Below the pieces are notes generated by a model. That model saw only the letters and a program-made list of their open reading frames with translations, was not told the DNA's origin and searched no databases. The position numbers and the translations under genes are program-made. Shown in pieces: positions 17,876 through 27,099 of a DNA stretch of 64,000 bases (positions are counted from its first letter, which is position 1; each line of letters starts with the position of its first letter). Source of the DNA: Pseudomonadota bacterium (GTDB taxonomy: Bacteria; Pseudomonadota; Alphaproteobacteria; Sphingomonadales; Sphingomonadaceae). Where the stretch lies: NCBI GenBank assembly GCA_023400405.1, contig JAEXFD010000048.1, positions 1-64,000 of the forward strand. The letters run 5' to 3'.

Positions 17876-18241
17876 TCAGCGCGAACTCAGCTGGGTCGCG
17901 CGGATATATTGGAGCCCCGTATTGGCGATCGTGTGCGACATCGCCACGCGATCGGCCGAGAGGTCCATCTCGACGTCGCGCTGCTCGAGAACCTTGAGAT
18001 AGAGCGCACGCGCCTCGGCGGTGCGGCCGGTCTTGGCATAGACCGCGGCGAGATTGAGCAGCAGTTCGGGCTGGGCCGGATCGAGGCGGAGGCGCGCGTC
18101 GAGCTGCTTCTCGGCCTGGGTGAGGTTGCCATCGAAGATCGCGGAACTGGCGACGGGGTCCCCGTTGCTGCGCTGGGCCTGCGCCGGAAGCGCGGCAAGC
18201 GCGAACGGGGCGGCGGCAAGGACGATGAGCGCGGTGCGCAT
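17876..18241 (-). CDS. Exported TPR protein
   Basis: 121 residues: signal peptide (MRTALIVLAAAPFALAALPAQA, cleavage after AQA) followed by one clear tetratricopeptide unit (AEKQLDARLRLDPAQPELL, LNLAAVYAKTGRTAEARALY). A periplasmic protein-protein interaction role is likely. GGAG lies upstream of the start. It follows the tonB operon on the same strand but is separated by that operon's terminator, so it has its own promoter. Confidence 0.8.
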   Translation of the reverse strand: MRTALIVLAAAPFALAALPAQAQRSNGDPVASSAIFDGNLTQAEKQLDARLRLDPAQPELLLNLAAVYAKTGRTAEARALYLKVLEQRDVEMDLSADRVAMSHTIANTGLQYIRATQLSSR

Positions 18242-18365
18242 GACTCCTACTCCTTCTTTTACGCCACGAAGACAGTTTCGTGACTCTTTGAAGACAGTAG
18301 TGTTACACTTCCGTGACGCGCCCGCAAGCGCGGAGTTGCCGGCTCCGTGAAGATACGGGGCAACG

Positions 18366-18395
18366 AAAAAAGGCGGCCCCGAAGGACCGCCTTTT
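18366..18395 (-). terminator. Rho-independent terminator of the tonB-exbB-exbD-exbD operon
   Basis: 8-bp stem (18372-18379 with 18384-18391) closed by a TTCG tetraloop on the minus strand and followed by TTTTTT. It lies 38 bp beyond the second exbD. The stem is flanked by A6 and T4, so it could work in both directions, but no plus-strand gene ends here. Confidence 0.88.
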
Positions 18396-18432
18396 CCGGA
18401 TCCGCCGATCGGCTGCCCCGAAGGGCGCCCGA

Positions 18433-18858
18433 TCAGAAGTCGTCGCGATACTGCTCGTTGCCGACGAAGCCGAGCTTGTTCACGTTCGCGCGCTTGATCA
18501 CGGCGAGAACGCGATCGACCACTTCGTAGCGCGCCTGCGGGTCGGGCTGGAAGTGCAGCTCCGGCTCGGGCGACATCTGCAGCGTCTGGTCGAGATACTG
18601 GCGCAGCGTCACATCGTCGATCGGCGCGCTGTTCCAGTAAACCTGGCCCTGGGCGTCGATATAGACCTTGTTCTTCTGCGGCTCGACGGCGTTCTGCGGC
18701 GTGTTGTTCGACTGTGGCAGGTCGACCTTCACCGCATGCGTCTGGATCGGGATGGTGATGATGAACATGATGAGGAGCACGAGCATGACGTCGATCAACG
18801 GCGTCGTGTTCATTTCCATCATCGGCTCGCCGTCGTCGCGGCCACCGCTCATTGCCAT
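18433..18858 (-). CDS. exbD: ExbD/TolR biopolymer transport protein (second copy)
   Basis: 141 residues. N-terminal helix with the protonatable Asp in NTTPLIDVMLVLLIMFIIT, then a periplasmic domain (KVYIDAQGQVYWN, DRVLAVIKRANVNKLGFVG). Component of the proton-driven motor that powers TonB-dependent outer-membrane receptors. GGAG upstream of the start. Last gene of the operon, 29 bp after the first exbD; two distinct ExbD paralogues in one operon allow heteromeric assembly. Confidence 0.9.
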   Translation of the reverse strand: MAMSGGRDDGEPMMEMNTTPLIDVMLVLLIMFIITIPIQTHAVKVDLPQSNNTPQNAVEPQKNKVYIDAQGQVYWNSAPIDDVTLRQYLDQTLQMSPEPELHFQPDPQARYEVVDRVLAVIKRANVNKLGFVGNEQYRDDF

Positions 18859-18887
18859 TTACGTGACTCCTTCAAACGGTCGCGCGA

Positions 18888-19367
18888 TTACATGCGGGTC
18901 GTGGTCGAACCCGGCTCGGGCTCGGAGATGAAGCCCACCTTGACGAACCCGGCCATCTGCATCGTGAAGATCGTCCCGCCGATGCAGCGATACGGAGTGT
19001 TCACGTCGCCGCGGATGTGGACTTCGGGGAGTTCCAGGCCAGGCGCGTTCGGGCCGCCCTGGCGCTTGATCTCGTCCTCGAGCTTCTTGACGCCGCGCTG
19101 GAGCAGTTCCTGGCTCGAAACCTTGGTCATGCCCCAATAGACCTCGCACTGACCGCCATTGGCAGTGACCGAGAGCGCTACGTTCTCGGGCTTGGTCGTG
19201 GTCGGTTCGAACTGGACCTTGGGCAGCTCCAGCTTCACCGTCTGGATCACGACGGGAACGGCGATCAGGAAGATGATCAGGAGCACCAGCATCACGTCCA
19301 CCAGGGGCGTGGTGTTGATGTCCGACATCGGGGTTTCGTCGCCGCCGCTGCCTGTGCTTATCGCCAT
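18888..19367 (-). CDS. exbD: ExbD/TolR biopolymer transport protein (first copy)
   Basis: 159 residues. Membrane anchor with the essential Asp in INTTPLVDVMLVLLIIFLIA, then a periplasmic domain longer than its paralogue and containing two cysteines (GGQCEVYW and TPYRCIGGT) that could form a disulfide; the second copy has none. Third gene of the tonB operon. Confidence 0.9.
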   Translation of the reverse strand: MAISTGSGGDETPMSDINTTPLVDVMLVLLIIFLIAVPVVIQTVKLELPKVQFEPTTTKPENVALSVTANGGQCEVYWGMTKVSSQELLQRGVKKLEDEIKRQGGPNAPGLELPEVHIRGDVNTPYRCIGGTIFTMQMAGFVKVGFISEPEPGSTTTRM

Positions 19368-19453
19368 TGGGCGTTATCCTATCCTTCTGATTCCGCCGGA
19401 AGCTCCGGCAGGCCGGGCCGTGCGAACCTTTCCGCACGGCCCGATCTTCGATT

Positions 19454-20224
19454 TCAGGCGCGGGGCGCGGTCGTCGTGGTCGCCGGAGCAGCCGGCTTGG
19501 CGGGGGCCGCCGGGGCCTTCTTGGTCGCCGGGCGGACGCGGCCGTCCGAAGCCAGATAGCCGAGCACGTCGTTCGAGAAGGCGTTGAGGTTCTCGGCGAT
19601 CGACTTGTTGCGGCGCTGCAGGAAGTTGTAGGCGAGCACCGCCGGCACCGCCACGACCAGGCCGAGCGCGGTCATGATCAGCGCTTCGCCGACCGGACCG
19701 GCGACCGCGTCGATCGACGCCTGGCCGGCCGCACCGATCTTGATGAGCGCGCGGTAGATGCCGATAACCGTACCGAACAGGCCGATGAACGGCGCGGTCG
19801 CGCCGACGGTCGCGAGGAACGCCAGGCCGCCGTTGAGCGCCGAGTTGATCGACGCTTCCGAACGCGCCAGCGAGCCGTGCAGCCAGTCATGCGCCTCGAC
19901 CGGATCGGTCAGCAGCTTGTACTGGTCCTGCGCTTCCAAGCCGTCGTCGACGATCTGGCGATAGGCCGAGTTCTTCTCGAGCTTGGCCGCGCCGTCGCGC
20001 AGGCTGTTCGAGCTCCAGAACGAGGCGCGGACGCGCTTCGACTGGTTGATGATCTTCTGCTGCTCGAAGATCTTGGTGAAGAAGATGTAAAGCGAGACGA
20101 ACAGCATGAGCACCAGGATGCCGAACACGGTCTGCGAGATCAGGCCGCCTTCCTTCAGCGCCGGGATGAGGCCGTACGGGTTGTCGCCCTTGGGCGCCGC
20201 GGCGGCGAGAATGGTCGTGAGCAT
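19454..20224 (-). CDS. exbB: ExbB/TolQ/MotA proton channel protein
   Basis: 256 residues. Start at 20224 follows AGAGGAAAG; an upstream in-frame start is less likely. Short alanine-rich N-terminus, first membrane helix (TVFGILVLMLFVSLYIFF), cytoplasmic loop, then the paired helices LAFLATVGATAPFIGLFGTVIGIY and ALIMTALGLVVAVPAVLAYN with the channel-lining threonines. C-terminus rich in Ala, Pro and Lys. Forms the stator with ExbD to energise TonB. Confidence 0.92.
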   Translation of the reverse strand: MLTTILAAAAPKGDNPYGLIPALKEGGLISQTVFGILVLMLFVSLYIFFTKIFEQQKIINQSKRVRASFWSSNSLRDGAAKLEKNSAYRQIVDDGLEAQDQYKLLTDPVEAHDWLHGSLARSEASINSALNGGLAFLATVGATAPFIGLFGTVIGIYRALIKIGAAGQASIDAVAGPVGEALIMTALGLVVAVPAVLAYNFLQRRNKSIAENLNAFSNDVLGYLASDGRVRPATKKAPAAPAKPAAPATTTTAPRA

Positions 20225-20302
20225 TTGGGTTCTTTCCTCTAAAAAGTAGCGCTTATCCACACTCCGGCGCGGGCCTGGGGCCGCGCGCCGGCCACTCCGA
20301 TG

Positions 20303-20977
20303 TTACTTGGGCAGCTCCCAGCGGAACCGGCTCGAGAAGGCCGCGGGGATCTTGTTCCCCGAAGCGTCCTGTGCCGGATCGAACCGCGCGCGCCGCTTGA
20401 GCAGCGAGCAGGCGGCGCCGTCGAGCACCGACGACCCGCTCGACGCCGTGACCGTGCAATTGGTCACGCGTCCAGTAGCGTCGACGTCGAGGCGGAACCC
20501 GGTCGTCCCCTGCTGCTCGGCGCGCAGTGCGGCCGGGGGATAGTCGTCGTTCGTCACCCAGCTCGAAGGCGCACTCTTTGGCTTGAGCGGCTTCGCAATC
20601 TTGGGCGGCGGCGGCGGCGCGGGCGGCGCCACGGGTGCGGGAGGCGCCGGCGGCGTGATCGGCGGCGGCGGCGGGATGTTCGGCGTCGTCGGGATCGGCG
20701 GGGCCTGGGTCGGCACCGGCACGATCGACTTGGGCACGACGATCTGCGTGGGCGGCGGCGGCACCGGAGAATCCGGCGGCGGCGGCGGCGGCGGCACTTC
20801 CTCCGGTGGAGGCGGTGGCTCTTCCACGTCGAACGTGTTCAGTTTCTCAGCCTGCTTTTTGATGTATTGATATGCAAGGCCGGTGACGAAGGCATATCCC
20901 ATGCCAGCCACGATGATCGCAACCAGAACGATTGCGACGACGCGACTGCCACTTACATTCCGGTCAGCGTAAGCCAT
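20303..20977 (-). CDS. tonB: TonB energy transducer
   Basis: 224 residues. Single N-terminal membrane helix (VVAIVLVAIIVAGMGYAF), a long proline-rich spacer (residues ~50-130, repeats of PPPP, PAPP and PPIT) that spans the periplasm, and a C-terminal TonB domain (SSWVTNDDYPPAALRAEQQG, GRVTNCTVTASSGSSVLD). Transmits energy to outer-membrane receptors for iron complexes and sugars, numerous in sphingomonads. First gene of the operon; the divergent region 20978-21208 holds its promoter, but I see no clear Fur box. Confidence 0.93.
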   Translation of the reverse strand: MAYADRNVSGSRVVAIVLVAIIVAGMGYAFVTGLAYQYIKKQAEKLNTFDVEEPPPPPEEVPPPPPPPDSPVPPPPTQIVVPKSIVPVPTQAPPIPTTPNIPPPPPITPPAPPAPVAPPAPPPPPKIAKPLKPKSAPSSWVTNDDYPPAALRAEQQGTTGFRLDVDATGRVTNCTVTASSGSSVLDGAACSLLKRRARFDPAQDASGNKIPAAFSSRFRWELPK

Positions 20978-21208
20978 TCGGCAACGTCACTCCTCTAATC
21001 CTATCGTGCAGCCCGTGCGGCGGAACTGCGACCCCGTGCACAAGCCAGCCCACTACGCGCCTCGGGGCGCGCATCTTTCGGCAGCAGGCGAGTCTGTATC
21101 GTGGCGATACGGGCGACGCAAACCCTTTGTCGGACAAACCGGGCGTATAGTCGACTCATGGCAGAATTATTTCTGTATAGCCGGGCAACGATCCGGTAAC
21201 GGGCAGGC

Positions 21209-22045
21209 ATGAAGCCCCTGCCCTTACGCATATTTTGTTGCGCGCTCGCGCTTTCCCCCCTTTCAACTGTCGCCGCCAAGCCCGTGCAGGCACAGGCGTC
21301 TTCGACAGCCGTGTTACCGAGCTACGTCACCTTGGCGAATCTGGTCACGCGCTCGCCGCTGATCCTCGATGCGACGGTCCGCACGGCCGAGCGACTGCGC
21401 CCCGAAGAGGCTCCGGGGCTTGCTCCCGGCAACGCCCGCTTCCTCGTCCAGGCCGATGTCGCGGCCCTGATTCGGGGGCCGGCCGGCGTGCCCACCCAGG
21501 TTTCCTACATCGTCGATCTGCCGCTCGATTCGCGCGGCAAGGCGCCCAAGCTCAAGAAGCAGCGGGTGCTGCTGTTCGCGCGGCAGGTGCCGTCGCAGCC
21601 CGCCCAGCTCCAGCTCACCGGGGCGGGCAGCCAGCTCGCCTGGCGCGCGGAGACCGATTCGATGGTCCGCGGCATCGCGCGCGACCTGGTCGCCGCGAAC
21701 GCCGCGCCGGCAATCACCGGCGTCGGCAATGCCTTCCACGTGCCCGGATCGCTGCCAGGCGAAGGCGAAACCCAGGTCTTCCTCCAGACCGCGAGCGGCG
21801 CGCCGGTCTCGCTGCAGATCCTGCGGCGCCCCGGCGAGACGACGCGCTGGAGTGTTTCATTGGGAGACATTGTCGACGAAGCGTCGGGAGCGCCGCAGCG
21901 CGACACCTTCCTCTGGTATCGCCTCGCCTGCGGCCTGCCGCGCGCCCTGCCCGCGGAGAGCGTCGAATCGGACGATCCCCAAAACGCGGCCAAGGCACGC
22001 GAGGACTATCAGTTCGTGCTGCGCGATCTCGGCCCCTGCGCCTGA
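21209..22045 (+). CDS. Exported hypothetical protein
   Basis: 278 residues, not recognised. Signal peptide (MKPLPLRIFCCALALSPLSTVAA, likely cleavage before QAQASS or after the preceding Ala). The mature part is beta-rich (LILDATVRTAERL, VSYIVDLPLDSRGK, KQRVLLFARQV) and ends in a Cys-containing tail. Divergent from tonB and convergent with the folB-like gene. Probably periplasmic; no catalytic motif seen. Confidence 0.75.
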   Translation: MKPLPLRIFCCALALSPLSTVAAKPVQAQASSTAVLPSYVTLANLVTRSPLILDATVRTAERLRPEEAPGLAPGNARFLVQADVAALIRGPAGVPTQVSYIVDLPLDSRGKAPKLKKQRVLLFARQVPSQPAQLQLTGAGSQLAWRAETDSMVRGIARDLVAANAAPAITGVGNAFHVPGSLPGEGETQVFLQTASGAPVSLQILRRPGETTRWSVSLGDIVDEASGAPQRDTFLWYRLACGLPRALPAESVESDDPQNAAKAREDYQFVLRDLGPCA

Positions 22046-22073
22046 TTCGCGGGGCGCTCGCCGGCGCCGGCGA

Positions 22074-22487
22074 TCAATCGCGGCGGTGGCGCAGCAGGGT
22101 GACGCCGATCGATTCGCCTTGCTCGGCGATCGCCAGCTTGACGATTCGCACCTCGACGCTGCGCACCCGCGCATCGCCGACGAACAGCGTGTCGCAGACA
22201 TGCTCGGCCACGGCCTCGATCAGCGTGAAGTGCACGTCCTTGGGCAGCGCGTCGGTCGCGGCGTGCTTGAGGTCCATATAGCTCTTGGAGGCCTTGAGCG
22301 GCGTATCCGGCTGGAAGCGCTCGGGCAGGTCGATCTCCGCCGTCACCGAAATGCGCAGCGGCTGCGGCAAATGCGTCTCCTCGGAATAAACGCCGGTGAG
22401 CAGCGAGACTTCGAGATCGTGGACCTGCAGCTTCAGGGTATCGGGCAACGCGCCGGGCCTTTCTGGGAAAACCAAGGCCGCGCCCAT
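22074..22487 (-). CDS. folB: Dihydroneopterin aldolase-like protein
   Basis: 137 residues of the FolB/FolX fold, which interconverts or cleaves dihydroneopterin in folate synthesis. Recognisable by VHDLEVSLLTGVYSEETHLPQPLRISV near the N-terminus, MDLKHAATD, and the Glu of FTLIEAVAEHVCDTL. No other folate genes adjoin it, so aldolase versus epimerase activity remains open. Confidence 0.78.
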   Translation of the reverse strand: MGAALVFPERPGALPDTLKLQVHDLEVSLLTGVYSEETHLPQPLRISVTAEIDLPERFQPDTPLKASKSYMDLKHAATDALPKDVHFTLIEAVAEHVCDTLFVGDARVRSVEVRIVKLAIAEQGESIGVTLLRHRRD

Positions 22488-22821
22488 AGCAGATGCGGCG
22501 CGGGGCGAAAGCCTCGGGTCGAGAGCACTGCCCGCGGCCTTGCCTGGGCTAGCGAACCGCAGCGTTTCAGGCTCAGATCGTAAGCAAAAAGCAGCCTTTC
22601 GGCTTCCGCCTTAGTTTCGGTAGTTCCGTGGGTTAGCGCCACGTCCCGAAACCCGCCAGTCGATCGAGCCGCAGTCGTCCCGTTATCCCGCCTCGGGCAG
22701 ACCATTTCGGGAAAAAGCAATCGGGAACAGATTTTGGAAATGCAGCCTCGTTTCGAGCATCTGTGAACGGGCGGCGGCGGGCCATCCCGATAAACCTTCC
22801 CAATTAGGAAGGCTTACCCAG
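22488..22821. other. Intergenic region without a supported gene
   Basis: About 330 bp between the folB-like gene and the serine hydrolase (both minus strand). Apart from the terminator at 22793-22815 I see no gene or repeat; it should contain the folB promoter. Confidence 0.6.
22793..22815 (-). terminator. Terminator of the serine hydrolase gene
   Basis: Stem CCTTCC / GGAAGG (22795-22800, 22807-22812) extended by A-T and G-T pairs, 6-nt loop, followed on the minus strand by TTTATC. It lies 7 bp past the stop codon. Confidence 0.65.
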
Positions 22822-24288
22822 TCATCTTGCTCCACGCAATTCGGCTAAAGCGGCTTTTGCGCTCTTACTTTGCGGATCGAGCGCCAATGCCCTCTCGTAG
22901 TTCTCGATTGACTTCGCATTCATGCCTGCCGCTCGATAGGCCTCGCCAAGACTATCAAACGCATTGGCCGACATGGGATAACGCTGCGTTTCCCACGTTA
23001 GCACCTGGATCGCTTCGGGCTTCTTGCCGCTCCGCAGTAACTTATAACCCAGCGTGTTGAAAGCGCCCTCGCTGAGGTCGTAATCTTTTGCGCGGTCGCC
23101 GAGCCGCTCATAAGCGACGACCATCGCATTGACGCCTTGTGAGTAGGCGATCGGCGTCAACAGCGTGTCGAGGCTGTACCGGACGAGCTGCATCGGCTTG
23201 CCGTTCAGGACCTCGATCAGGTCGCGGCCCATCTGTGCGACCAGCAGACCCTGCCAGTAATTGTCGAGGATGATGACGCAATCCTGATTGGCCTCCGACC
23301 GCAGGTAATAGCTTTGATATCCCGGAACGCTGCCGGTGTGGGAAACGACCGGCAGCGCACGACCGTCCGGCAGGGGATAGTCGTCGATATTCCATCCATA
23401 GCCGTAGGCGTTGATGCGCGCGGTCAGCATTGCCTTACGGCCCGCGCCGCTCAGGATCGTCGTCCCGTACAGGGCGCGATCGAACCGCAGCAGGTCGTCC
23501 GCCGTCGAATAGATGCCGGCCGCGGAGAACGAGACGCTGGGGTCGATCACGTCCGCCGCCTTTGGTTGCCCGCTCGGTGCGACAGCGTATCCGATGGCGA
23601 AATTCGTGAGGGGCGTGGCGTGGGTGAACAGGCCGCTGTCGCTCATTCCGGCACGCGCGAAGATGCGCTGACGGAGGTTCTCGGCATAGCTTTTCCCGGT
23701 CACGCGCTCGACGATGACGCCGAGGAGGAAGAAGCCGTTGTTGTTGTAACGAAACTTCGTACCAGGTGCCTCGATCGGGTCGGACTTGATCCAGCGCCGC
23801 GCGTAATCGCCTGGCGTCCAGGCCTCGCGCGCGGACGTATGCCACCAAGGATCATCATATCGGGCCGGCACGTCGGGCATGCCCGATTGGTGGCTGAGCA
23901 GTTGGGCGACAGTCACGGGAGCGGCGGCGGTGCCGGCATACAGGTCGGGCAGGTACTCGCCCAGCGTCCCGTCGAGCCTCAACCGTCCCTGCTCGACAAG
24001 CTGCATCACAAGGGTCGCCGTGAACGGCTTGGTAAGCGAGCCTATCCGGTAGCGCAGGGATGGGTCGCTGGAACGCCGCGGATCGAGAACGGCGTTGCCG
24101 AACGACGCTCGGAGCAGCACTTTGCCGCGCCTGGCAATCAGTACCGTTCCGTTGAAGCCGCGTCGCTCGGCATAGCTGGCAGCCAACGCTTTCAGATCGG
24201 TCATGACCGTTGGGTTGTCCGCTGCGGGCGCCACTCCCGGCGTTGCCAGCGTGCATAACGCCGCCATGCCGAGTATCAGCCTCCGCAT
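22822..24288 (-). CDS. Serine beta-lactamase-like hydrolase with C-terminal TPR
   Basis: 488 residues. Signal peptide (MRRLILGMAALCTLATPGVAPA), then a class-C beta-lactamase/DD-peptidase fold: SxxK in IGSLTKPFTA, YxN in FRYNNNGF and HTG in VVSHTGSVPG. The last ~130 residues carry tetratricopeptide-like helices (AFNTLGYKLLRSGKKPEAIQ, AFDSLGEAYRAAGMNAKSIE, YERALALDPQSKSAKAAL). This architecture is typical of esterase/peptidase EstB-like proteins of unknown substrate rather than of resistance enzymes. Base composition is slightly less GC-rich than its neighbours. Confidence 0.87.
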   Translation of the reverse strand: MRRLILGMAALCTLATPGVAPAADNPTVMTDLKALAASYAERRGFNGTVLIARRGKVLLRASFGNAVLDPRRSSDPSLRYRIGSLTKPFTATLVMQLVEQGRLRLDGTLGEYLPDLYAGTAAAPVTVAQLLSHQSGMPDVPARYDDPWWHTSAREAWTPGDYARRWIKSDPIEAPGTKFRYNNNGFFLLGVIVERVTGKSYAENLRQRIFARAGMSDSGLFTHATPLTNFAIGYAVAPSGQPKAADVIDPSVSFSAAGIYSTADDLLRFDRALYGTTILSGAGRKAMLTARINAYGYGWNIDDYPLPDGRALPVVSHTGSVPGYQSYYLRSEANQDCVIILDNYWQGLLVAQMGRDLIEVLNGKPMQLVRYSLDTLLTPIAYSQGVNAMVVAYERLGDRAKDYDLSEGAFNTLGYKLLRSGKKPEAIQVLTWETQRYPMSANAFDSLGEAYRAAGMNAKSIENYERALALDPQSKSAKAALAELRGAR

Positions 24289-24514
24289 CTGGCCGCTTTC
24301 AGCCTGATATTCAAAGCGCAGGTCATGTAGTCATTCCAGTGCGATTACGCCTGTAGTCGTAAGTATACGTAAACACGTTTCGGTCAACACGTCATCGCAG
24401 GTGCTATTGTGCATTATCAAAGCCGCCTCCCGAAACCGGCCTGACCGCTGTCCACCCGATACGCGCCATTCAGCCTTAGCTCCCTGAACTGCCCGCTATG
24501 GGTCTACGCCCCAG

Positions 24515-25141
24515 CTAAGCCGACGCGCTCGGCCGCGCCGATGCCGCCTGATGCCAGCGCGCCAGCGCCGCATGCTCCTCGAATCCCAGCTTCGCCGCCC
24601 GTGCGAAATCGATCGTGACCAGTGCGGTGATGTCGGCGAAGCTGTAATCCTCCCCCGCCACCCAGGGATGCGCTGCCAGCTGGCGGTCGAGCGCCGCGGT
24701 GAACCCCTCCCACATGATCATGCCGCGCGCCGCCAGTTCGGGGATCTGCGCGGTCCCCGGATGGCTCACCACGGCGTTGTCGCGGAACGCCGGCAACGTG
24801 TTGCGGAAGACATAGGCGACCGCGGCATAGCCGTCCGATTCGATCCTCCGGGTCCAGCTCTCGATCCGGCCGATCTCGATCGGCGTGCGGCCGAACAGCG
24901 CCGGTTCGGGCCGCAGCGCTTCGAAATAGCGGCAGATCGCTGCCGATTCGCACAGCACCTCGCCGTCGTCGAGCTCGAGTGCAGGCACCGCGCCGCGGGG
25001 ATTCACCCGCAGATAATCGTCAGCGAGATGCTCGCCGCCGCGTAGGTCGATCGTCTCGGTCGGCACCTCGATGCCCTTCTCGGCAAGGAAGATTCGAACC
25101 CGCCGCGGACTCGGCGCCCATTTTGCATCATAGAGCTTCAT
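24515..25141 (-). CDS. Glutathione S-transferase family protein
   Basis: 208 residues. Thioredoxin-like N-terminal domain (MKLYDAKWAPSPRRVRIFLAEKGI, then NPRGAVPALELDDGEVLCESAAI, the glutathione-binding cis-Pro and ES motif) and an all-helical C-terminal domain with SFADITALVTIDFA. The start lies just inside the divergent promoter it shares with the GNAT gene 76 bp away. Substrate unknown; likely detoxification. Confidence 0.9.
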   Translation of the reverse strand: MKLYDAKWAPSPRRVRIFLAEKGIEVPTETIDLRGGEHLADDYLRVNPRGAVPALELDDGEVLCESAAICRYFEALRPEPALFGRTPIEIGRIESWTRRIESDGYAAVAYVFRNTLPAFRDNAVVSHPGTAQIPELAARGMIMWEGFTAALDRQLAAHPWVAGEDYSFADITALVTIDFARAAKLGFEEHAALARWHQAASARPSASA

Positions 25142-25217
25142 ATGTTCAGCCTTGCGAAAGCGCCCGACGGCGCTAAAGCGCGCGGCCCCCGAAGCGCAAG
25201 TCGCGCGTTTGTAAGGA

Positions 25218-25748
25218 ATGCACGAGGTGATCGCATTGTTGCCGCTCGCGTCCGTCGACCCCCAGGCTGTGGAGGCGCTGCTCGATCGCGCCTTCGGGCC
25301 GGGCCGACGCGCGCGAACGGCGTATCGCGTCCGTGCCGGGACCGAGCCGATTCCCGAACTCAGCTTCGCCGCCACCGGCGAGGACGGCGCCCTGCTCGGC
25401 ACGATCCAGTGCTGGCCGGTGGAGCTCGTCGCCGATCGCGGCGGCAGCTTGCCGATGGTCATGGTCGGCCCGGTGGCCGTCGTCCCCGAACGGCAGCAGG
25501 CCGGCATTGGCCGCGCGCTGATGGAGCGGATGCTCGAAGCCGTTGAGGGCAGCGCCCTTCCCGGGGCCCAATCCCTGATGCTGATCGGCGATCCCGAATA
25601 TTATGGCCGCTTCTTCGGCTTCACTGCTGAGAAGACCGGCGGCTGGCGCCTCCCCGGCCCGTTCGAGCCGCGCCGCCTGCTCGCCCGCGGCGCGCAGGTG
25701 CCGGCCGGCAGTGGCCTGGTCGGAGCCCGTCTTCGACGCGCGGCCTGA
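25218..25748 (+). CDS. GNAT family N-acetyltransferase
   Basis: 176 residues. GNAT core with acetyl-CoA loop in VVPERQQAGIGRALMERML and the strand-helix that follows (LMLIGDPEYYGRFFGF), the YhbS-like pattern. Acceptor unknown. Divergent from the GST gene. Confidence 0.88.
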   Translation: MHEVIALLPLASVDPQAVEALLDRAFGPGRRARTAYRVRAGTEPIPELSFAATGEDGALLGTIQCWPVELVADRGGSLPMVMVGPVAVVPERQQAGIGRALMERMLEAVEGSALPGAQSLMLIGDPEYYGRFFGFTAEKTGGWRLPGPFEPRRLLARGAQVPAGSGLVGARLRRAA

Positions 25749-25939
25749 ACATTGATGCCTGGCGGGGCTTCCATTGTAGGATGGGGTCTGCTTTGGATTT
25801 CGCGATGGCCGATCTTCTCTTCCGCTTTCCGCGCTCGACCGGGTCGGGGAATGTCGTGGGGAAGGCGAATCCATTCGGACGTAGCCTAAACTTCCTAAAC
25901 TTCCGCGCCCTTCGGCGCCGGGGTCGTTGAGGCGAATCG

Positions 25940-26506
25940 ATGCCCGCGACGCCTCCGCCCGATTTCGCCGGCCTCTCGCTCGCCGAGATCGCTCGCCTCG
26001 CCGAGCAGGATCGGCTCCCGCCGGTCGAAAGCTGGAACCCCAGCCATTGCGGCGACAGCGAGATGCGCATCGCCCGGGACGGTACCTGGTATCACCAGGG
26101 CTCGCCGATCGGCCGCGCCGCGATGGTGCGCCTCTTCTCGACGATCCTGCGCCGCGAGCCGGACGGCGGCTTCGTCCTCGTCACCCCGGTCGAAAAGCTC
26201 GATATCCACGTCGAGGACGCGCCCTTCACTGCCGTCGAAGTGAAGCGCGACGGCGAAGGCAACGCGATGCGGCTCGCCTTCCGCCTCAATACCGGCGACG
26301 TGCTGGTCGCCGGCCCGGCCCACGCCCTGCGCTTCGAGGAGCGTGAGGACGGTCCCCATCCCTATCTCCATGTCCGCGCCGGGCTCGAGGCGCTGGTCGC
26401 GCGCAGCGTCTATTACGAGCTGGCCGAGATCGCCCTCGTCAATGGCAGCGAGCCGCCCGGCGTGTGGAGCGACGGCGCCTTTTTCGCGCTCGAGCCTGGC
26501 GCATGA
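25940..26506 (+). CDS. DUF1285 domain protein
   Basis: 188 residues, DUF1285 family, with GTWYHQGSPIGRAAMVRLFS, REPDGGFVLVTPVEKL and the repeated beta module DIHVEDAPFTAVEV characteristic of this two-domain fold. Function unknown. First gene of a three-gene operon; its stop overlaps the start of the NUDIX gene (ATGA). Confidence 0.9.
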   Translation: MPATPPPDFAGLSLAEIARLAEQDRLPPVESWNPSHCGDSEMRIARDGTWYHQGSPIGRAAMVRLFSTILRREPDGGFVLVTPVEKLDIHVEDAPFTAVEVKRDGEGNAMRLAFRLNTGDVLVAGPAHALRFEEREDGPHPYLHVRAGLEALVARSVYYELAEIALVNGSEPPGVWSDGAFFALEPGA

Positions 26507-27099
26507 CGCTAGCCGATCGCCTCCGCCAGGCGCTCGAAGCCGATCATGCGGAAGCTCCTGTGCTGCTGCCGGGCGACCATTTCGATTTCGATCCGGCGAT
26601 CCTGGGCCATCCCGCCGCCGTGCTCGTCGCCGTCACCGATCGCAGCGATCCCGGCGTGATCCTCACCCAGCGTACCGAGACGCTGCGCCGCCATGCCGGC
26701 CAGGTCGCCTTTCCCGGCGGCCGCATCGATCCCGGCGACGACGGCCCCATCGCTGCGGCACTGCGCGAAGCGGAGGAAGAGATCGCCCTGCCCCGTACCG
26801 ACGTCGAGGTGATCGGCACCGCCGATTCCTATCGCACGGTCACCGGCTTCGACGTGGTGCCCGTCGTCGGCGTCGTCCCCCCCGATCTTCGCCTGGTCCC
26901 GTCCGAGGCCGAAGTGGCCAGCGTCTTCGAAGTGCCGCTCTCGTTCCTGCTCGATCACGCCAATCATCGGCTCGGCGTCGCGCAATATCAGGGTCGCGAG
27001 CGGCGCTATTACGAGATTCTGTGGAACGATCGCCGGATCTGGGGCGCGACCGCGGCGATGATCGTCAACCTGTCGCGGCGGCTGCGGTGGGCGGCATGA
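26503..27099 (+). CDS. CoA pyrophosphatase-like NUDIX hydrolase
   Basis: 198 residues. NUDIX box spans FPGGRIDPGD followed by AALREAEEEI with the metal-binding REAEEE; the upstream HAGQVAFPGG matches the UPF0035/CoA-diphosphatase signature (LRxHxGQVAFPGG). Probably cleaves CoA or acyl-CoA to 4'-phosphopantetheine and 3',5'-ADP. The ATG at 26503 overlaps the DUF1285 stop, and its own stop overlaps the CCA transferase start. Confidence 0.92.
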   Translation: MTLADRLRQALEADHAEAPVLLPGDHFDFDPAILGHPAAVLVAVTDRSDPGVILTQRTETLRRHAGQVAFPGGRIDPGDDGPIAAALREAEEEIALPRTDVEVIGTADSYRTVTGFDVVPVVGVVPPDLRLVPSEAEVASVFEVPLSFLLDHANHRLGVAQYQGRERRYYEILWNDRRIWGATAAMIVNLSRRLRWAA